This document shows positions 4,644 to 7,578 of a stretch of DNA of 7,578 nucleotides, in pieces. The stretch is taken from positions 1 to 7,578 of the forward strand of contig JAWOEL010000048.1 of assembly GCA_046482735.1 (NCBI GenBank). Reading direction: 5' to 3'. Each line of letters opens with the position of its first letter. The first letter of the stretch is position 1. Position numbers and translations under genes: made by a program. The stretch is from JAQICB01 sp046482735. Its GTDB lineage: Bacteria; Bacteroidota; Bacteroidia; Bacteroidales; UBA1715. The notes beneath the pieces were generated by a model, which saw only the letters and a list, made by a program, of their open reading frames with translations, had not been told where the DNA came from and made no database searches.

Positions 4644-5066
4644 TTAAGGTATAGTGTTTCCACTTGTGGTTAATTTTTGCCAAGTTCCCGCATCATCTAA
4701 AAACATGAGACTGCTGTCTGTTGCTGTTGAATAAAAACGCAATTCACCTTCAGATATTCCTGTAGTTGCAGTAGAGTTTGTTTGAATTATGTGTGTGATA
4801 GGAGACCAAACACTACCATTAAAATACATGAATTGATTTCTGTCAGTATTAAAAAGCAAAAGACCTGTTGCAGGTTTTACAATTGAATACATCTGTATTG
4901 TTGAAAGTGTTGGGAATAAAACACCTTTATTACTTGTCGGAGAGGTGACTTTTAAAGCAGCTGTAGGGTCGATATCCGATTCTTTAGGAATAACTGTTTG
5001 CGAATAAGCAGTACTTGAAATACTTACACCAATAATAATTCCTATATATACTAATAAATTTTTCAT
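4644..5066 (-). CDS. Small secreted 'GVLFPTLS' module protein (paralogue 1)
   Basis: A 140-residue exported protein of unknown function. The start ATG 5064-5066 (MKNLLVYIGIII...) gives a signal peptide ending TAYS before QTVIP. An in-frame ATG two codons upstream (5070-5072) is equally possible. Any start further upstream would lie inside the previous gene. The mature module runs AALKVTSP, NKGVLFPTLSTIQMYSI, TGLLLFNTDRNQFMYFNGSVW, then EGELRFYSTATDSSLMFLDDAGTWQKL. It parallels the following gene and the last ~115 residues of the large protein, but is more diverged in its second half. It begins 11 bases after the stop of the large gene and is followed 13 bases later by its paralogue, so the three are almost certainly one transcript. 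No cysteine lies at the cleavage site and no sorting domain is visible. Confidence 0.8.
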   Translation of the reverse strand: MKNLLVYIGIIIGVSISSTAYSQTVIPKESDIDPTAALKVTSPTSNKGVLFPTLSTIQMYSIVKPATGLLLFNTDRNQFMYFNGSVWSPITHIIQTNSTATTGISEGELRFYSTATDSSLMFLDDAGTWQKLTTSGNTIP

Positions 5067-5077
5067 AGTCATTTTTT

Positions 5078-5428
5078 TTATTCGTCTTGTAATTCTTGCC
5101 AAAGAGTACCATCCCAGTACCACAATGTATTAGTCGAAGTATTATACCGTATTTCTCCATTATATGCACCTGTTTCTGTTTTGAGTGCAGTAGAGTTTGT
5201 TATATTTACTCTTCCGATAAATTTCCATTGAGGAGTATGTGGTGTACCAGCATTATAAGAATACCTTTTTTCGTCGATGTTAAATACAATTAAACCTGTT
5301 GGAGGATTTGTAATTGCATTAATTTCATTATTTGTTAGCGTAGGTAATAAAACCCCCTTGTCTGTAGCTTCAATATGTAATTGAGCTGTTTTATGAATAG
5401 CTTCCGTATTGATTCCAACTCCCGGTTT
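5078..5428 (-). other. C-terminal module shared with the two downstream small proteins
   Basis: This segment encodes the large protein's final module, beginning near KPGVGINTEA and ending WQELQDE. It shares with the genes at 4644-5066 and 4202-4630 the order LH/LKV strand, GVL(L/F/I)P(T/K)L(T/S), G(L/I)(I/L)xxN(I/T)D, a Tyr-rich NG/NAG strand, GE(I/L)R(Y/F) and a closing WQ/WTKL. The boundary is estimated by eye. Confidence 0.75.
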
Positions 5429-7578
5429 AGATGATATTGTTGGACGAAGAGGTGTTTGTGCTGTGTCGATCGAACCAAGAGTAAATAACTCGCCGGAATT
5501 CAAATCTATATCGGAAAAGTAATAGTCATCACCATCATTTTGTGCGGTAGTATATATTGAATCTGTATCTTCAAACGCACCATCTTTGTCGGTATCTACC
5601 ATAAGAACTAAGTCACCGGCAGTAACAGAACCATGATTACTAAGGGTAAACCGTATTTCTACATTTCCCACATCATTTGTTTCCTGAACTTTCCAAACAC
5701 GACCGATGCGCCCCTCTACAGTACTCGGCTTGTTGATATGTTCAATAGCGATTATAGTACTATCATTGTGTCCCCAAATTAGAGAAGACAAATTATCTAA
5801 AGTAGTTGGATTAGCCTCATTTGTTGATTCAATTCCCCCGGCACCAATTGCAACAATATCGGTTCCAAAAGAATTATGAGATTGCTTTTGGTCTAATAAG
5901 CTAATATCGTTTTTTCCTATACCAGTAATGTCATTATTATATCCGGTATTAGTTGTATGATTCCAAGTAATTGTACCTTCACTATTTATATAACTTTTAT
6001 TGAGTGAAATACCATGTTTTAATGCTAAATAAGATTCAACTTTTTGGGTTTCTATATCCGTTAAAGGTTTATTATACGCAATTACTTCAGCAATTTTACC
6101 GGAAAAATAATTACCGCCACCACCTGTAGCACTGGATGTTCCGATAGTTATTGGTCCTGCATTTGCGACGTGTGTAGGAGAATGAGTAAATTCTGCACCT
6201 TCTTCAAATTTAGCAAGAGTTATAGCATCTTCAATGAGCGGTCTGCCATTTAAAGAAATATATTGTTTATCAGAAAAAATTGCAGTACCAGCAATAATTG
6301 ATGGAGTTGTTTTGTGTGTATGAATAAATGTTTGTTCAGCACCTCCATCTGTTGTTGCCGTATAAAAAGATGCATCTTCGTATCCATATGATATACCGAG
6401 ACCATTTGTTGGATTAAGCCCAACATCAAAAATTAATTGGTTTTCTGTTACTGTTTCTGATGGAGCAGCTACCGCAAAAAGAGTGATACCATCGTTTGAT
6501 GTAGGAGCATCAAAAAAGCTGCTGCCAAAATCAAGTCCATCGTCAGTGCCGTCAAAGCTAACAGTTGGGTTATAATTTATATTGTCCGTTGCCGAATGCA
6601 AGAAAGTAGGTGAGGCAAGATTTGTAGAAACCGCATCTCCCAAATTACCGGTGTAGTCTGTCCACGAAGCAACAGGGTGATTATGTGTTGTGTCAGCAAT
6701 TTCTGTTGCCGTTAGCCACATTTGCAAACTATCAGAAACACCACCCGGGCTTGGGATTGCTATATCGTCTATTTTGAAATATTGTGTCGCATTATCATCA
6801 AATGTATGTGTGTATACTAATTTGCCATCAGTGTAAGAATCAGCAATAACTTCTGTAGGAGAAGTAAAGCTACCATCAGAAGATACATAAAGGTTTGGAA
6901 CTTCAGTTAATTCGCTAAAATTAAATTGTACGGTAACTTGCTGGTCGAAATTGGTTGTTTGTGCTTTGTATATTCTACCGCTTTCTGCAGGTTGCCCGTT
7001 ATGCCCACATACAAAATAACTGCTATTTACCGCAATGTCAGTTGCTACGTTCCGGTGGTCATATTCAGTTATCGCACCTGTTGATAAGGTGAGATTGCCG
7101 GCTGCACCAATGTTATAAATGTTTGTACTCTGTCTTTGTTTAAGATAATTTAAATCTTCACGAGCCAAACCAATTACAGAATTGTTATATGTTGCATCGT
7201 TGAAAATAGTAGTACCATAATAATCGGTATATTCATGTGGAAGGGGGATTCCATATTTGAGAGCCAAAAATGATTCAATTGATTTACGGGTTGTTTCACT
7301 AACATCTACTTGATAAATAATTAATTCTGCAATAGAACCGTCAAAATCATAATTTATCGGTGTATTGCATTGACCACCGACAGTAAATTTACTGGTTGTA
7401 GGCTTAACTTCATTTTCTTCAATCTTTGTAAGTGTTGTTACCGCATCAGATTGTTCTTGTGCACCATTAACATATAATAATTGATTGCCTTCCCATGTTG
7501 TTGTTTGAGTTAGCAAAGTAGGAGCGGTACCTTGTCCGTGCGGTGAATATGATGATTCTACACCTCCGTGTGAAGTAG
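5078..7578 (-). CDS. Large secreted LamG/DUF8202-type surface protein (5' partial)
   Basis: The C-terminal 832 residues of a longer protein; the frame stays open to the window edge, so start and signal peptide lie outside. Two large repeats are visible with a period of 413 residues. Each has a LamG/concanavalin-like beta-sandwich (second copy: LQMWLTATE...VSFDGTDDGLDFGSSFF...ITIGTSSATGGG). Each then has (G)xIAExIxYxxxxxxxxxxxVESYLALKxGIxL, an NxxxGIGKNDISLLDQKQS-like segment and WKVQET...VEIRFTLS, which I associate with DUF8202 (name from memory). A DTDKDGAFEDTDSIY stretch looks Ca-binding. The last ~115 residues are a different module (VGINT, KGVLLPTLTNNEINAI, TGLIVFNIDEKRYSYNAG, GEIRYNTSTNTLWYWDG), repeated as two separate small genes downstream. 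The protein ends in that module, not in a recognisable type IX sorting domain. An extracellular, possibly adhesive or glycan-binding, role is inferred. Confidence 0.85.
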   Translation of the reverse strand, partial: TSHGGVESSYSPHGQGTAPTLLTQTTTWEGNQLLYVNGAQEQSDAVTTLTKIEENEVKPTTSKFTVGGQCNTPINYDFDGSIAELIIYQVDVSETTRKSIESFLALKYGIPLPHEYTDYYGTTIFNDATYNNSVIGLAREDLNYLKQRQSTNIYNIGAAGNLTLSTGAITEYDHRNVATDIAVNSSYFVCGHNGQPAESGRIYKAQTTNFDQQVTVQFNFSELTEVPNLYVSSDGSFTSPTEVIADSYTDGKLVYTHTFDDNATQYFKIDDIAIPSPGGVSDSLQMWLTATEIADTTHNHPVASWTDYTGNLGDAVSTNLASPTFLHSATDNINYNPTVSFDGTDDGLDFGSSFFDAPTSNDGITLFAVAAPSETVTENQLIFDVGLNPTNGLGISYGYEDASFYTATTDGGAEQTFIHTHKTTPSIIAGTAIFSDKQYISLNGRPLIEDAITLAKFEEGAEFTHSPTHVANAGPITIGTSSATGGGGNYFSGKIAEVIAYNKPLTDIETQKVESYLALKHGISLNKSYINSEGTITWNHTTNTGYNNDITGIGKNDISLLDQKQSHNSFGTDIVAIGAGGIESTNEANPTTLDNLSSLIWGHNDSTIIAIEHINKPSTVEGRIGRVWKVQETNDVGNVEIRFTLSNHGSVTAGDLVLMVDTDKDGAFEDTDSIYTTAQNDGDDYYFSDIDLNSGELFTLGSIDTAQTPLRPTISSKPGVGINTEAIHKTAQLHIEATDKGVLLPTLTNNEINAITNPPTGLIVFNIDEKRYSYNAGTPHTPQWKFIGRVNITNSTALKTETGAYNGEIRYNTSTNTLWYWDGTLWQELQDE
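5640..6100 (-). repeat. Protein-level repeat 2 of the large surface protein
   Basis: Begins at GKIAEVIAY (codon 6098-6100) and covers VESYLALKHGISL, the GIGKNDISLLDQKQS segment, a GHND motif and RVWKVQETN...VEIRFTLS. It corresponds to 6920-7339. The edge near 5640 is approximate. Confidence 0.7.
6920..7339 (-). repeat. Protein-level repeat 1 of the large surface protein
   Basis: Begins at GSIAELIIY (codon 7337-7339), then IESFLALKYGIPL, GLAREDLNYLKQRQS, a GHNG motif and RIYKAQTTN...VTVQFNF. It is the counterpart of 5640-6100. The DNA is well diverged, so this is an old duplication rather than a recent one. Confidence 0.7.

Noticed and set aside
3619..5293. Small antisense or alternative frames within tilS and the surface genes
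   Set aside because: They mirror well-supported genes in other frames and have no independent signals.
7514..7516. TTG as the true start of the large surface protein
   Set aside because: The frame continues upstream to the window edge with no stop, the LamG domain is already under way, and no signal peptide follows the TTG.

Overview
The window comes from an AT-rich member of the Bacteroidota, probably close to Bacteroidales. Four things point there: the phosphoglycerate kinase carries the acidic insertion usual in that phylum; several gene starts have the TAnnTTTG -7 promoter element instead of a sigma70 -10 box; ribosome-binding sites are A-rich or absent; and the surface proteins contain modules (LamG plus a DUF8202-like domain, and short 'GVLLP-LT...GL-FNTD' modules) that I know mainly from this phylum. 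The first 174 bases are an exception: about 59% GC by hand count, and carrying a broken RelE/HigB-like toxin fragment. They look foreign or like a chimeric join.

Layout. (1) 1-174: high-GC toxin remnant on the minus strand. (2) 175-770: a minus-strand tRNA-derived region. It has one intact tRNA-Lys(TTT) at 698-770 and two further copies of a 'tRNA 3' half plus terminator' cassette. These two carry a Thr(TGT)-type anticodon arm but no matching 5' acceptor strand. Between the two defective copies lies a small GIY-YIG nuclease gene whose last codons run into the downstream tRNA-like sequence. (3) 771-1011: an AT-rich divergent promoter region for tRNA-Lys (minus) and pgk (plus). (4) 1012-2274: pgk, plus strand, with a strong terminator. 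(5) 2413-2721: a single-domain CBM48/AMPK-type glycogen-binding protein with its own promoter element, ending in a perfect hairpin terminator. (6) 2785-7578: a minus-strand cluster, in transcription order a large secreted LamG/DUF8202-type protein (5' end outside the window), two small secreted proteins, then tilS.

How the genes relate. pgk and the CBM48 protein are consecutive plus-strand genes with separate promoters and terminators; both touch carbohydrate metabolism, but a functional link is inference. In the minus-strand cluster the first three genes are separated by only 11 and 13 bases. The two small proteins are stand-alone, signal-peptide-bearing paralogues of the last ~115 residues of the large protein, so the same module occurs three times in a row. 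tilS, a housekeeping tRNA-modification gene, follows 46 bases later and may be partly transcribed from the surface-protein operon.

The most unusual stretch is 175-770, where a nuclease gene sits between repeated tRNA 3' modules. It could be a tRNA-associated nuclease cassette that moves or is maintained by copying tRNA 3' ends and terminators, or it could be an assembly artefact at a tRNA repeat. The sequence alone does not decide.
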